Assembly (NCBI GenBank): GCA_947184155.2
Contig: CAMXCT020001491.1
Coordinates: 417,501-481,500, forward strand
DNA length: 64,000 nucleotides
Source of the DNA: Cladocopium goreaui
Taxonomy: Eukaryota; Sar; Dinophyceae; Suessiales; Symbiodiniaceae
Direction: 5' to 3'
The notes beneath the pieces are model-generated. The model was given only the letters and a program-made list of their open reading frames with translations, had not been told where the DNA came from and searched no databases. Both the position numbers and the translations under genes were made by a program. Below are positions 39,253-51,800 of the stretch, piece after piece; position 1 is the stretch's first letter; each line of letters opens with the position of its first letter.

Positions 39253-39829
39253 CATTGAGCTGAGCTATGACTATGGCATACTATGGCATACTATGGCTAT
39301 GGCGGTTCGATGTTTTTTTTGATGAATATTCCTATGGGTTATATACATTAATTGCTATGTCATAATTGCTTAATGGCTATGGGTTATAAACCATATAGTA
39401 ATATTCCTACGGGTTATAATTGCTTCATCGCCCAATAAACATCAAACCATTTAGCATGACACAGAGTATCAACAGAGCGACTTTCGGTGCTTGAGTTGAG
39501 CTACCTTGGTGGGATGAAAAATTGTGATTTAATGGAATTTCCAGGGGTTCAATGGGATAAGCTGTGTAAATCAGTGATTTATGGGCGTTTCATGGGATAT
39601 AACTGATATAACCAACTAAATAAGATATAATATAATGGGATATAATGGGAGTACAAAGCCAAGATTTGTTTTTGTCGAAACATGCTTGTTTTCCTCCGGT
39701 TTTGCTCTTACAGTCTTCCTTCTTGTTGGGTAAATCAGTAAATCCACGAACTAAATGGCAATTTTCTATGTCGCAAACTGTTAGTCATTACCAGGCCGGG
39801 TAATTTTAAAACATGTCAAAGCCCATCCA

Positions 39830-39985
39830 TGCCCATTGCCCCCCCTCTCGGCTCTCCAAGTTGCGGTGAGAAATTTGGGGTGCGGACAGGTGGTCCGGAT
39901 GCTGAAGTGATTCACGCTGGGTGAGCAGAACTGCTTTCCTGTGGAACTTGGCGCCGGTTGCCCAGGGCGCCACATTAAAAATCTG
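39830..39985 (-). CDS. Candidate exon of uncertain frame
   Basis: This is a GC-richer island between AT-rich repeats. Two minus frames are open: one reads KFHRKAVLLTQRESLQHPDH and the other FCSPSVNHFSIRTTCPHPKF. A half-copy of the TACCCTCTGG element follows directly on the left. It is probably an exon of the gene leading into the TPR exons, but phase could not fix the frame. Confidence 0.25.
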
Positions 39986-40248
39986 GGAGAATCTGGGAGA
40001 AATCTGGGATTCGAAATCGTCTCTATGGTTCACTTAAAGCTCACATCTGTCAGGGAGGAAGGCTGTTTGAACATGATTGAACAGTGGCCCACCCGCTTTG
40101 TAAAGTGGATAGAATGAGAACCAGCTTTATAGTATAATTACCCACAGACGCCGTGTGTTGCCCAAACATTAACATTGAGAATGTCGTGCTGTCGACTATA
40201 TGACAGGAGAGATTGCAGAAAATACTGCGTATACGCAGTGTTTTCCAG

Positions 40249-40395
40249 TTTAGGGTTCAAAGTTTTCAGAGCCTAGGTTTTAGGGTTTAGGGTTTTAGAA
40301 TTTGAGGTTTTAGGGTTTGGGGTTTTAGGGCTTGGGGTTTTAGGGCTTGGGGTTTTAGGGTTTTGGATGGTTTAGGGGTTTAGGGTTTAGGGTTC
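40249..40395. repeat. Degenerate interstitial TTTAGGG tract
   Basis: About twenty variants of TTTAGGG / TTTTAGGG / TTTGGGG in one direction. TTTAGGG is the telomere unit reported for dinoflagellates and plants (established knowledge). Confidence 0.85.
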
Positions 40396-40555
40396 GTCGT
40401 CTGGGAAATCTCAAAAGACTGGCCCTGCGCAGGTGTTTGAGCATGTTGAAGGATAATGTTTAAAGATGTTTAAACGCCATTTGAACCTTCCGGGCAACAC
40501 AGCGCCTGGCCGTATAAATAGGGTCCCAAACAAAAAGGGCTCCAAAATGGGGGTT

Positions 40556-40676
40556 AAATCCTACACCAGTTGGTGGATGGTTTATCCTGTTATAATCCCA
40601 CTATTCGCAGTGTTTCATAGCTGTCATAGCTCTCAAAAGTCACCAACTGGTGCAGGATTTCTCCCATCCACAGTAT
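40556..40676. mobile_element. TACTGTGGATGG-family element
   Basis: The inner arms ATCCTACACCAGTTGGTG and CACCAACTGGTGCAGGAT are inverted; the right end is CCATCCACAGTA. Confidence 0.65.
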
Positions 40677-40741
40677 GTTCGCAATTTTCATCATTGATAA
40701 TTCAGGGGTGCACGGACCTACAGATACTATAGATTCTATAC

Positions 40742-40857
40742 CCCAGATGCCACTCCCCAACGCCAAGGGGCCACACATGCGCACAGGTTCCAGCTTCAGG
40801 CAGTAGTTGCAGAAGGGCGTCAGCACTCCATCAGTGGAACAGTCCAAATCCTCCAAG
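40742..40857 (-). CDS. Isolated internal exon, Cys/Leu-rich, gene unassigned
   Basis: The segment has an AG acceptor (CCCAG before 40857), an open frame with LEDLDCSTDGVLTPFCNYCL and KLEPVRMCGPLALG, and a GT donor (GTATAG) after 40742. It starts in phase 2 and ends in phase 1. It is probably an upstream exon of the TPR gene to its left, but the linking exon is not clear. The function is unknown. Confidence 0.45.
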
Positions 40858-40902
40858 CTGGGTGAATCAAAAGGGAAATGCTGGGTTATATATGTGGTTA
40901 TA

Positions 40903-41410
40903 ACCTCAATGATGGTTAATGATGGTTAATGATGGTTGATGATATGGTTGATGATATGGTTAATGATAATGTTAATGAAATGGTTAATTATATGGTTAAT
41001 GATATGGTTGATGATTGTTAATGAAATGGTTAATTATATGGTTAATGATATGGTTGATGATTGTTAATGACATGGTTAATGATATGGTTAATGATATGTT
41101 AATGATATGGTTAATGATATGGTTAATGATATGGTTAATGATATGGTTAATGATATGGTTAATGATATGGTTAATGATATGGTTAATGATATGGTTAATG
41201 AAATGGTTAATTATATGGTTAATGATATGGTTGATGATTGTTAATGACATGGTTAATGATATGGTTAATGATATGGTTAATGATATGGTTAATGACATGG
41301 TTAATGATATGGTTAATGATATGGTTAATGATATGGTTAATGATATGGTTAATGATATGGTTAAGGATATGGTTAATGATATGGTTAATGATATGGTTAA
41401 TGATATGGTT
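40903..41410. repeat. 12-bp tandem array ATGGTTAATGAT, about 40 units
   Basis: Units of ATGGTTAATGAT with scattered variants (GTTGATGATTGT, GAAATGGTTAATT). A higher-order block is repeated near 40990 and 41205. The 139-140 codon frames across it are artefacts. Confidence 0.92.
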
Positions 41411-41488
41411 TTCCCCAATGATGATTATGGTTAATGATGGTTATTTAATGTTATTAATACCTCTGAAAAACTGATGATTAATGGTTCA

Positions 41489-41597
41489 CTGGTTGGTGGT
41501 TGAGCCCTACCCCCCTAAAAATGATGGAGTTCGTCAGTTGGGATGATGAAATTCCCAATATATGGTAAAATGAAAAATGTTCAAAACCACCAACCAG
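41489..41597. mobile_element. CTGGTTGGTGG-family element
   Basis: CTGGTTGGTGGTTGAGCCCT to CAAAACCACCAACCAG. Confidence 0.75.
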
Positions 41598-41688
41598 TAT
41601 ATAATGTATATAAACAGTCTATCTTCACTTCACCCTGGCCATAGTTTGAAGTGATTTTCAAGTTCCACCCTTCAAAGTGTTTCACACA

Positions 41689-44600
41689 TCACTCGTTAGG
41701 CGTCGGCTGGAAGATGCGGTTCCGAGCTGTGCCTGCAGGCGGTAATGATCCATCAGCGTCATCAATGGCAAGGCTTCATCTGGTTGGTTGCGATCTGGGT
41801 GTGGCCGGTATAGCAACAGACGTGGAGAGGACTTACCACCTTGGCTGAGGATAGCTGTGATGCTGCGATGTCGGGAATCACCCACCAATATCCCAACTTT
41901 CAGGTGTTTCGAGTCAAGAAGGACAATATATGAACCTACGCCATGGACTATGGATTCCAAAGGCCACTCCTTCTTGGAAAACGATATGTGTGTTTTTGCA
42001 ATCTGTCGCATGCTTTGCGCAAATTCCAACATTCAAATCCATAAAAAAAAACTCCGCAGTGGATTCTGCCCAAAAAGCCTTGCACATTTCGCGTATAGTC
42101 AGGGGAGTACATATAGGCCCCCCCGAGGCAGTCTGAGTCTTCACAATGCAGCTGCCATCGCACCACTGGATTTTGCTCATCCTCATCTTGGCAAAGGACA
42201 TGGGCCAATGGAGGGCTGTGATGGCTTCCAGTCATGGAAATTGGGCCTACCTCTCTTAGTTCCACTTCATTCTTCTGGGTAAATTATAATAATTCACTAA
42301 TCTGAAATAAGGCCATTTTGGGATGATTCCCCTTATTAACCATGATGATTGGTGGAAACCATTGATGGAAACCATTGATGAAAAGTGAGGAGAAATCATC
42401 TCATTCTTACCATCAATGACGATTGAAACCACCATGAAAAAAACGTTGAATAACCACTCATATCACCATTGAATAACCATTAATATATAATATATAACCA
42501 TAATATACCATCAATAATACCATCAATAATACCCATTCTCATCTCATTCTTACATGATTTACTTCCACCAAGTTCCAAACAAACCCGAGCATCGTCGAAG
42601 GGGAGTTCCAAACGATGATCCGAGTCTCAGTTGGTCACCTAGAGGAGCTGGATCCCAGCTCCGAAGTTGGGGTTTCACCCCAGACTTTCCCCACCAAAAT
42701 CAACCAACATGAAAAACATGATGAAGATCCTCACATTCATCATGAAGTCGCATGACAACATGAACAAAAAATGAAGCATTTTGGATTTTTTTTAAAAAAA
42801 AAACATCCAGAAATTCTTCAGGCTCTGTCAATTTTTAGATGCCCTCTGGTTATTTAACATAGCCATGGAAAGATCCACCATTTTATAGCTATGTAAACCA
42901 TCTATTTCTATGGGCCATGGCTTCCATGGCTATGTTAGTCATAACCAGATGGTAATGGTGAAGACACCCTCAACACGTATTCCTCCCAGATTGCACCGGG
43001 CGATGCGCCTCAAAGGGTTCACCATCCAGGCTGGACGTTTTGCGGAAGGACGGTGGAGGTTGTGGTGGTCCATAGCTTCCATCGTTCGGCTCCTGTGGGG
43101 TGCTGAGTTTTCCACCTGTTTTTCCCCAAAGCCATGTATTTTTCCCATAGTTCCATAGTTTATCATAGTTTCATATGCCATAGCTATTGTTAGGCTTATC
43201 ATATCCCATTGTTACTGGTTGGTGCTGGTGCATTTTCACCATCTTGAAAAATGATGGAGTGAAAGTCAATGGGAAGGATGACATCCCATATTATGGGAAG
43301 GATGACATCCCATATATGAAATGGAAAATAATCCATTCATCTTTGAAACCACCAACCAGAGAATAAATACATCATAAACACATCAGATCACATCAGCTAC
43401 TTGAACTTCGATGTTGAACAAACTCTTTCGAGTGTGTCAACTGCCGGCACCGGTGCAACTGCGTTCTGAAAAGCGCTGCTCAATGCATGGAGCAAAGACG
43501 GCATGGCTAGATGGGCGTGCTGAAGATCATTCAAAGGGAGATGGATGATGTCAATGCACCCTCTGCTTGTTACCATTTGTTATACCATAACCATGGAAAA
43601 TATGGGAAAATCATGGAAAATCACATTTTTTTATATTTGTTAATAACTGTTAATAGGTACATTGGTGCAGTAACTCATCAAAAGGATATCTCAAGTGTGA
43701 GCCAACCAACAGGTGAGCCAATCAGCGCTTCAAAAGTTGGTCGCCAAACATGACCAGATCGAGCCGCCGTGTTGGCATCCGACTCACCGAGAGTTGTGCT
43801 ACGAAAATTGTGGATGCCAAATTGGCCAACACCAATCAATATGTTAGTATAGCAGTAGTAAATCTATGGTTAAAGAATTGGATGATGGGAAATTTTCACC
43901 GGAAACCCCTATATTTGATGGTAAAAACCCATGGGTTTCCGGTGAAGATTTTCGCAAGAAAACCAATCCATTGATATGGTTATACCGGCTGAAAGGGGAA
44001 GTTGCGATGAATTTCTCTGGGCTGTTGACCGCACCAGGCTGAAGCCAAAAAGAGCGGCTTTGAACCGGTGTTCTGTGAATGTTCGTCCAAGGAAAAGGTA
44101 TCCAAATGATACCCCTGGAAAATGCAAAAAAAAAAAACGAAATTTAAACTCAAAAACTATGGAAAAAAACGAGTCCATACTTTTGCCAAAGTGATGTGCT
44201 CAAGCGGACTTTTGTCGGAAAAAGGTGCGCAGCATCGCGATTCGAAAGGGCGACGCAGGGCGACGCATGGCGACGCGGTCGGCGACGCATGGCGACGCGG
44301 TCGCCGCATCGCCTGTTGAATTGCCACGAGGTCTTCCAAGATTGTCTCACTGCATGTGGCAAGCTTACAATTTAACAAAGCATTTAATCAATGGTCATTT
44401 CATAGGCCCATAGGCCCTCAAAACTAGGCCTTACATTGTGGCAGGTAGCTCCAATTTAGCTGAAATGGCCCCTGATCTTTTTTTTGCATCAGCCTATGAA
44501 AATCGAAAGGGACAGAGATCTTCACCCATGTTCCGGGCCTAAAGCTGTCCTGTGGAGGATCCTTCTTGGTCAGTGGAATCAGATCGCTTCGCAGCGATCA

Positions 44601-44997
44601 CAGATGCTCCAGAACGTAATTCTGATGGTATCTGTATATGAGCTGATGTTAGTAATAGTAAACCATCAATATGACAAATACTGAAGGGAATTCTGTATAT
44701 GAGCTGATGTTAATAATTGTAAACCATCAATATGACAAATACTGACGGGTTGACTTAAACGAATGCGAGGAAAGCTTCGCATTCGCATTCGCAAGAATAA
44801 ACCAGCCATATGATGGTTTATACCATGGTTTATTCCATCCATTGATATCCATTTATGGTAAAATTGGAGATGGTGGATCCTATTTTCTGTACTACCGTAA
44901 CGTGCAGCATCAGCCGCAGCAACTTCTTCAGCCGGAAAGACCACGAGGAGTCACCGAGAGTTGGGTGAAGAAATTTCTTCCAAGAGGCGAATTCCAT
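41689..44997 (-). CDS. Hypothetical four-exon protein downstream of the acyltransferase gene
   Basis: I do not recognise this gene. A model with Met and stop can be built: 44997-44896 (ATG at 44997, donor GTAGTA), 43092-42997 (acceptor CACAG, donor GTGCAA), 41972-41837 (donor GTAAGT) and 41732-41689 (stop TGA at 41691). All phases match. The first exon is basic and hydrophobic (KKLLRLMLHV). The second is proline-rich (GPPQPPPSF). The third has a hydrophobic core (GSYIVLLDSKHLKVGILVGD) that looks like real coding sequence. It begins about 820 bases after the acyltransferase stop in the same orientation. The third exon overlaps a 95-codon open frame in another register (42201-41914), so its 5' border is uncertain. 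The model rests only on phase and splice-site agreement. Confidence 0.35.
42841..42954. mobile_element. TACCCTCTGG-family MITE, GGTTATTTAACATAGCC subtype
   Basis: GCCCTCTGGTTATTTAACAT to TAGTCATAACCAGATGGTA; about 40 nt past the donor after exon 43092-42997. Confidence 0.75.
43215..43359. mobile_element. CTGGTTGGTG-family element with internal duplication
   Basis: CTGGTTGGTGCTGGTGCATT to TTGAAACCACCAACCAG; GGGAAGGATGACATCCCATA is present twice. Confidence 0.7.
43876..43973. mobile_element. GGATTGGTTTAAGG-related inverted-repeat element
   Basis: The arms GGGAAATTTTCACCGGAAAC and GTTTCCGGTGAAGATTTTC are inverted; AACCAATCCATTG closes the right end. Confidence 0.65.
44250..44315. repeat. GGCGACGC tandem repeat
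   Basis: About six imperfect copies of GGCGACGCATGG / GGCGACGCGGTC. It could be part of an exon, but no frame stands out. Confidence 0.65.
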
Positions 44998-45816
44998 GCA
45001 GGAAAATGGAACTTGGAAAATTCACAGGGGCCCTGTGGAAAATTTTGGGAAAAGATCAAGTTATGCAAAAAGATCACGCAAAAAGCTATCGTCTTCCCAG
45101 AAAAAGATAAAAAAAAGATCAAGTGATGCAAAAATATACTCAAACTGACTCCAGTTTCATCGCCTTGAATCTCTATGGGATCAACTGCTGCCATGGCCCA
45201 TGTCTAGTCGTGGCCGCATTTAAAACGCCGTAAAAAATCCGGCTCCTTGGCGTCATGGCATTAACTCTTCCAGGCTGTCCTGATGGCTGGTTGAACATGA
45301 TACCACCGGCCTATACCATGGACCGTAACTATGTACAAGTTTTAGATAACTTTTACATCCTATCATATATTGTACATTACTATACTCAACTGGAATATAT
45401 ATATATAATGCTTATATAAGTTTATTTACACATACGTATATATATATATATAAATACATACAACTATATATAAACATATTTTTAAAAAAATAGATAAATA
45501 TTATAACTATAGTTTCTTACATATTGCGGGCAATAAAAACAAGCGGTCATGCAGGCAGCCAATATTTGAATCAGTGGAAAGCCGTGGAAATGCCGCAGCC
45601 TACCCTCTTCAACTGGCCCAACTAAAGGGGAGAATAATTCTGGGTGCAGTTCCACTAGTAACTGGATCTTAGAAAAGTCGTTGCAGGATGTTGCAGGGAT
45701 GATATCCCAAAAAATTGCACCCAAGTACACATAATATCACATAATATATTCATAATCAAACTTCAAATATCTGAAAAATCTTCCAATGAGATCCAATCAG
45801 ATGCAACTTTTTCACT
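44998..45816. other. Spacer downstream of the acyltransferase stop
   Basis: AT-rich, with a TATATA-rich stretch at 45390-45470. It would contain the 3' UTR of the acyltransferase transcript and the start of the next transcript. No polyadenylation signal was expected or seen. Confidence 0.4.
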
Positions 45817-48800
45817 TCAAATCTTCCGAAGAATCTTCCGATGCCAAGAGGCATAAAGCTCGTTGACACGTTTCTCGATGGCCTTGGGGTACTTCTTCCG
45901 ACCCCCGTGCTTTGCGACATCGAGCTCCTGGCAGAAAGACGCCCGAACAGCAAAGTCGAACTAACCACCGACAGCGAAGCCCATCAAAAAACGTTTCTCT
46001 TTAAGAACATGGGGAAAATCTGGGGAAACTATGGGAAAAAAACTCTATTTTCATAGGGATGTAAAGGGAGAAATTCTGTAGGTTAGACTTCTGCAGACTT
46101 TGATCATGGATTTTGTTCCAAATCCAACAATTCACCATGCCGGAATGTGGCGCTTCTGCTGCTGCTCAGAATCTTCTGAAAAAAAAACCATTTCCTCGAC
46201 AGACATCATTTTTCTTTGGAGGATTAAGCACTACCCTAGCTATGGAAAATCACCATTTTAACAGGGAAATCATCTAGAAATGGTCCATTTTTCATCGCTA
46301 TGTTAGTTTGCTGGTATTTCGTTGCCACGTTATGCCACCAAAAAGAGGAAAAAACAAAATGCTGGGATGTTCAGAACCAAATCGAAATCTATCCAATGCA
46401 GCGCAAGAGGGCGCCAGACTCGGAAAGCCTGACTGAAAATCCCGATAGAAAAGCAAGAAATCTTTCTGAAATACTTCATATGGAAACCCAAAAGTATGGA
46501 AATCCAGAAAAGTGGGATATTCATAGTGATTTAATAGCCATTATAGTGGGATTATAGTAAAGATATGGAAATCCTGACTGATTTTGTCGATCTTTCTGGG
46601 GTTGACTTCAATTCTTGCCGAAGGCCTCCCATGTCAAACCATGATATCTTAAACCATGTATTAAGTAACCATAAACCATGAGAAAATCCCATTTAAATAT
46701 ATTTAAATTCATTAAGATTCCATTAACTCCCCACATTAACCATCCATAAAATCCCTACTACGCCATAAATCTCTACTAACTGCTCGGTTTTCCCATGAAG
46801 CACCATTACAACTATGTATAAATCCCTTTAAATCCCATATAGATTCCCTTAAATCCCATGAAGATCCATTGAAATCCCATTAAAATCCCATTATGTAATA
46901 CCCCATTAAAATCCCATTAAATTAAAATCCCACTAAACCCCCTTAAATCCCATTAAAATCCCACTAACCCCCCTTAAATTCCCATCTGTTGGTCTTCCTT
47001 CGTGTCAACACCGCCGCCCCTCCCCGCCGCACCTCCCCGAAGTTCAAGGCCACGGCTGCGCGCTGCGCGCTGCGCGACTCGCCCACGGAAGCCTTGGCAT
47101 CCTCGGGGGGTGGCACCAACCTGGCCGAGGATAGTTATCGCCTATGGGATTTTAATAGTCATAGGCGATAACTATCATTAATAGTGGGAGATTTATAGTG
47201 ATATGGCTATGATATGTGGTTTAATAGTGATTATTAATAGTGACTTAATAGCCATTATTAGTGAGATTTAATGGTGGGATTATTAATTTGGGATATTTAT
47301 AGTGATTTAATAGCCATTATTTAATATGGGATATCAATGGATATCAATAGCTATGGGATATTTTAAAACCTATAAATGGAATTGTAGGCATTTGGGAACG
47401 GTAATGGTGGCCAGTCGCAGTTGCAAAGTCAACCCCAAATCAGTCGCACACGATGCCATCATGGTGAAGGTAGGACATCTGACAAGGTCAGTGACAAAAT
47501 CAACCATGATGCCACAACCATTCCGCGGATTTATTGGTGAAATTCCTGTTTTGTGGCTTCTAGGGGCAGCCACTTATGCCATTCTCATCGCGAGCCATAC
47601 CAAATACCACAGTCCAACTGAAGACAGCAGCTGACCTCTGGGGCGCACGCAGTTACTGCCGTTGCTTAACATCAATTACATATGGGTCAAATTGCCTGGA
47701 CAACGTTTTCATCCAAGTTTTTGTCAAAGTTTCGTATCAATGTGTTCACCAGCTCATCCTATCCCATAGGACCATAGGATCCGTTAAACGGTGCTGCTAG
47801 AAAAATGGTAACATTTATCATGGATCCCATCAATATACCCCAGTCATGTTAGCATATATACCATAATTACATGGATCCGTCATGGCTTATGATATGGTTA
47901 TATATATATATATGGGTTTTCATGATAGTATAAGCCATTTTAAAATGGATAGTACTTATAGTACCATGGTATTATACTATATATATAATTATTATATGGT
48001 AGTATATGATAGCACCATGGATCCTATGGCTATTGATACACCAATTTAGCCACGTGCCTGTGGGTCCACATCGCCAAGGGCATAAAATGCGTCTTTGGCC
48101 CATCCCCACGTGCTGCCTCGGCGCCCCTTAACTTGGAGCATCAAATTGCCAAACACCGTAGAAATACCATAGAAATACCATAGAAATACCATAGAAATAC
48201 CATAGAAAGCCACAATTTGTGTGGGGGACTTTGTTGTTGGCCTGATGCTTTGACATGTTTGCATGAGATTGAAAGGGTCAACGCACAAATATCCCAGGTC
48301 CTGGGTGGAAAAATCTGCCAAGATCTCCCAATGTCATGCAATGTTTATCTCTCAATCGGGATGCTTAACATGTATCCCTGTTTCGTCAACATCTTGCGAT
48401 CTAACAAGCATTGCTTTGGTTGTGTGTTTGGCCACAACTCATCACAGGCATCCCATTACATTCACCCCGAATTGATCTCGGATGCCCCGATAACCAAAAG
48501 AACAGGTCCCCCCCCAAAAAAGATAGAAACATATAGAAACCAGATTCCAAATCCCAAAGATGTCGAGATGATGTTTAAGCTTTGCATTCTATCCAAAACT
48601 TCGGGTTGCCCCTCACCCTTCACATCCCTTCACCCATCCCTCCATGTGGCCACGATTGGCCGTGCCCGTGCCATGGCTGCCACGCACCGTGCCTTCTGCG
48701 CCAAGAGCAGGAAGAGACCCACTGAGGATTCATCGAACTTGGCGGGCGCGAAACGTGAAGTCGCTTCCAACCTGAATGGTGATGCCCACGATCTTGGAGA

Positions 48801-51800
48801 ATCCCCGAACTAATCAACCAACAGATGTTTAGCAGCCACTGCTCAAATGGCTGGGGTTTTAAATGGTTTTTAAATGGTTTTAAAAGGTTTTAATGGGACG
48901 TACCCAATAATTACAATAATACTTACTTGACCTTAAACCCAATGATTGATCTTGATCTAACCACACTTTGAAGGATAACCAATGTGGTAAACCCAATGTC
49001 ATAAACCTTCCCCAATACCAAAGAAATGGGATTCGAAACCCTCCAAAGTTGGAGCTTTATTGGAATTACCACGGTTTACCGTCAATTCTCCCGTTCTTTT
49101 GGGCCCATTTTGAGCCGGTCCCCAGCATAGCAGGGCCTGCGATCTCTGCCACCCGAAGGTGCCACCCAGAAAATGTGACCTGACAGGTTCGATGGATCGA
49201 CGGAGCGACTGGCATCTGATCGACTCGCGTCGTAAAGTGAGAGTGAATTGAATTAATGATGGTTAATGATGGTTAATGATGGTTATTAACCCCTCTGAAA
49301 AACTGATGATTAATGGTTAACTGATTGGTGGTTGACCTACCCCTCTGAAAAATGATGGAGTGAAAGTCAGTTGGGATTATGAAATTCCCAATATATGGAA
49401 AATAAATTTCCATGGTTCCAAACCACCAACCATCCACCCTTGTCATTTCTTGAACATACAGAATGAACATGTCGAAATGTAACGTTCATAAACAATCATC
49501 AACACATGTTCATAGCTGTAAAATGTTGTAAAGTTCATGAACACGAGTCCGAGTTTATGTCTGTTTAATTCAATTCACTCCTTGAAAATGCCAAACAGTG
49601 TCTATTCATGTCTACTCCATGTTTGTTTGGCCAGGTATAGCCTGAGTGAATCAGAGCCCCTAACCCATTTCAGCATGCTGAATGGTTATCGAAATCATGC
49701 TTAAATGGCATCTCTTTCTTGCTTCAAAACCGCAAAAATCAACGACACAGATCAGATTCTTGCTGGCCAAACCTGGAAAATTTCATGGCTTCAACCAAGG
49801 CATGAGATCTGGAAAATCTTCCAGCAGTTCCATGACTTTTCCAGCCATTGCCATGGCCATGACACCTCCTTCTTTCATGAGACGTTGCATCTCCGTGACT
49901 GTCCTTGGTTTGCTTCCGACAAAGAGACCCGGAGATATCTGCCCCAACAAAATATGGCAAAAATATGAACCTACTGTGGATGGGCCAGCGAAATCCTGCA
50001 CCACCAAAAGGATGGTTGCAACCCTATAATGGGATAAACCATGAACTGGCGCAGGATTTCGCAACCATCCACAGTATCTCAAGAAATCGTGGGAAAACTA
50101 AGAGCTTGGGATCTTCACTTGTGAATGGCCATGATGAGGATCCAGAACTATCTGGGTTGTTGGCATGGAGATTCCTCAAAAAAATGGATACCTAATGGAT
50201 ACCTAATTGAAAGTAGTGAAACATTTTACGATATTTTGGTGATTCTTTGAAACCAAGTTTTTTATGGTTACTAAAGTCAACTGCATCGTTTCTACCTTCT
50301 GACCTCGGCGCCAACATGTTCCAGCTCCACGGTCCTACCTTGATTGAGGCTTATAAATCTGCCCATCTTCTCCACAGTGCATGTTTGGAAGAAGATGCTT
50401 TGATATACTAGACACATCAAAAATCATCAAAACACATGCCTAAGCAGATCCAAACACAGATTCCTAACCCGCAAGGTCGCATTTTTCAGGATCTGGACAT
50501 CTGGACCCTTGGAATCCCCAAGGGATTTTGCCAAATCCCAGCTTTTTCGCCAGGCGTCTTCTTGTTTCTGTCCGCCTTGGCTTCTTGCTCTTCTTCACTA
50601 CCTGCTCAGCATAGCTCAGCAGATCAGCTCAGACCTCTGGAGGATATGCAGGTAATGGTGGATATCAATGCTCCACTATGCCCCTGGACACATCCCACCT
50701 TCATCCAAGTACTTCTTGGAGTAGATCGATAGCAAGTATCGCCCTTTACCTCGGCGAGCCGAGGCTAAGGCTAAGGCCTGTAAGATATGCAGCAACACAA
50801 CTGATTGTTGACGGCCGAACATGTGGCCTACAGTATTTAAAGCATGTTTTTTGGGATTCCAAGGTGCCTATCTAAGTTAATTATGACATGTCATGACAAT
50901 AAAGATCAGAATCAGCATTCATCATCAACACTTTAGGACTGTTGAAGACTCCCAGAAACGCCGAAAATACCCTCTGGTAAACTAACGTAACTATGGAAAG
51001 ATCCACCATTTTATAGCTGGGTAAATCCACTATTTCTATGGCCATTTTCAATAGCTACGTTAGTCATTACCAGAGGGTAACTGAAATATAGAGGCATAGA
51101 GGATTATAGAGGTATAATTTAAACATATCTATAAATAAATGAACATGATCTTGGCAGCCGGTCGCTGCCTTTTTCCACCAAGAGACTGAAGGGAATGGCT
51201 AAGCGATCAGTGGTGACCTGCTACCAGGCGCTTGGAAGTCATGGAGAGATTGATGACAGATGATGACAGAATACCTACTGTGGGTAAAACAATGTCATAA
51301 ACCTCCCATATATTGGTATGTTTTTAAATATACCACTGGACCACCTATTTTTTCTGGGGGACAGTTTATATGGCATTGTTTTACCCACATTAATATCATT
51401 AATATCCATGTTGCCATTAATATCCATTAATATCCAGTGGTGAATGGGATTTTTCTGGGATTGACTAACCACTCGTAACAATGGCATTGTGTTACCCACA
51501 TGATAGGATTTCTATGGATTTCTGGATTTCTTCATATGAAAGAAACTCACAAAGAAAGTATTGATGATCCCGTCCCATGTGGGCTCAGCCCACTGGTTAT
51601 GATCATTTCACATCTCAACTCTTGTATATGGTGATTCTACTATAAAACCATAGGAAAATGGTGATTTAACTACTATAAATGGTGAATTTATGGTGGTTTA
51701 GTGGTGATCTAATGGGATTTACCCTCTGGTAATGACTAACAGTAATCCATATGGATCCCTATGGTGATTTTCCATAGGTTTAAGAATGGGTTAACAATGG

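Noticed and set aside
40996-41474. Frames of 78 to 140 codons made of NDMV/INHI repeats
   Set aside because: Products of the 12-bp ATGGTTAATGAT array on both strands.
42955-43100. A plus-strand reading with a hydrophobic VEVVVVHS run
   Set aside because: The minus reading has an acceptor, a donor and matching phases, and agrees with the strand of the neighbours.
48217-48813. A 198-codon plus frame
   Set aside because: It lies opposite acyltransferase exon 48771-48693, whose minus frame matches the family and joins in phase.
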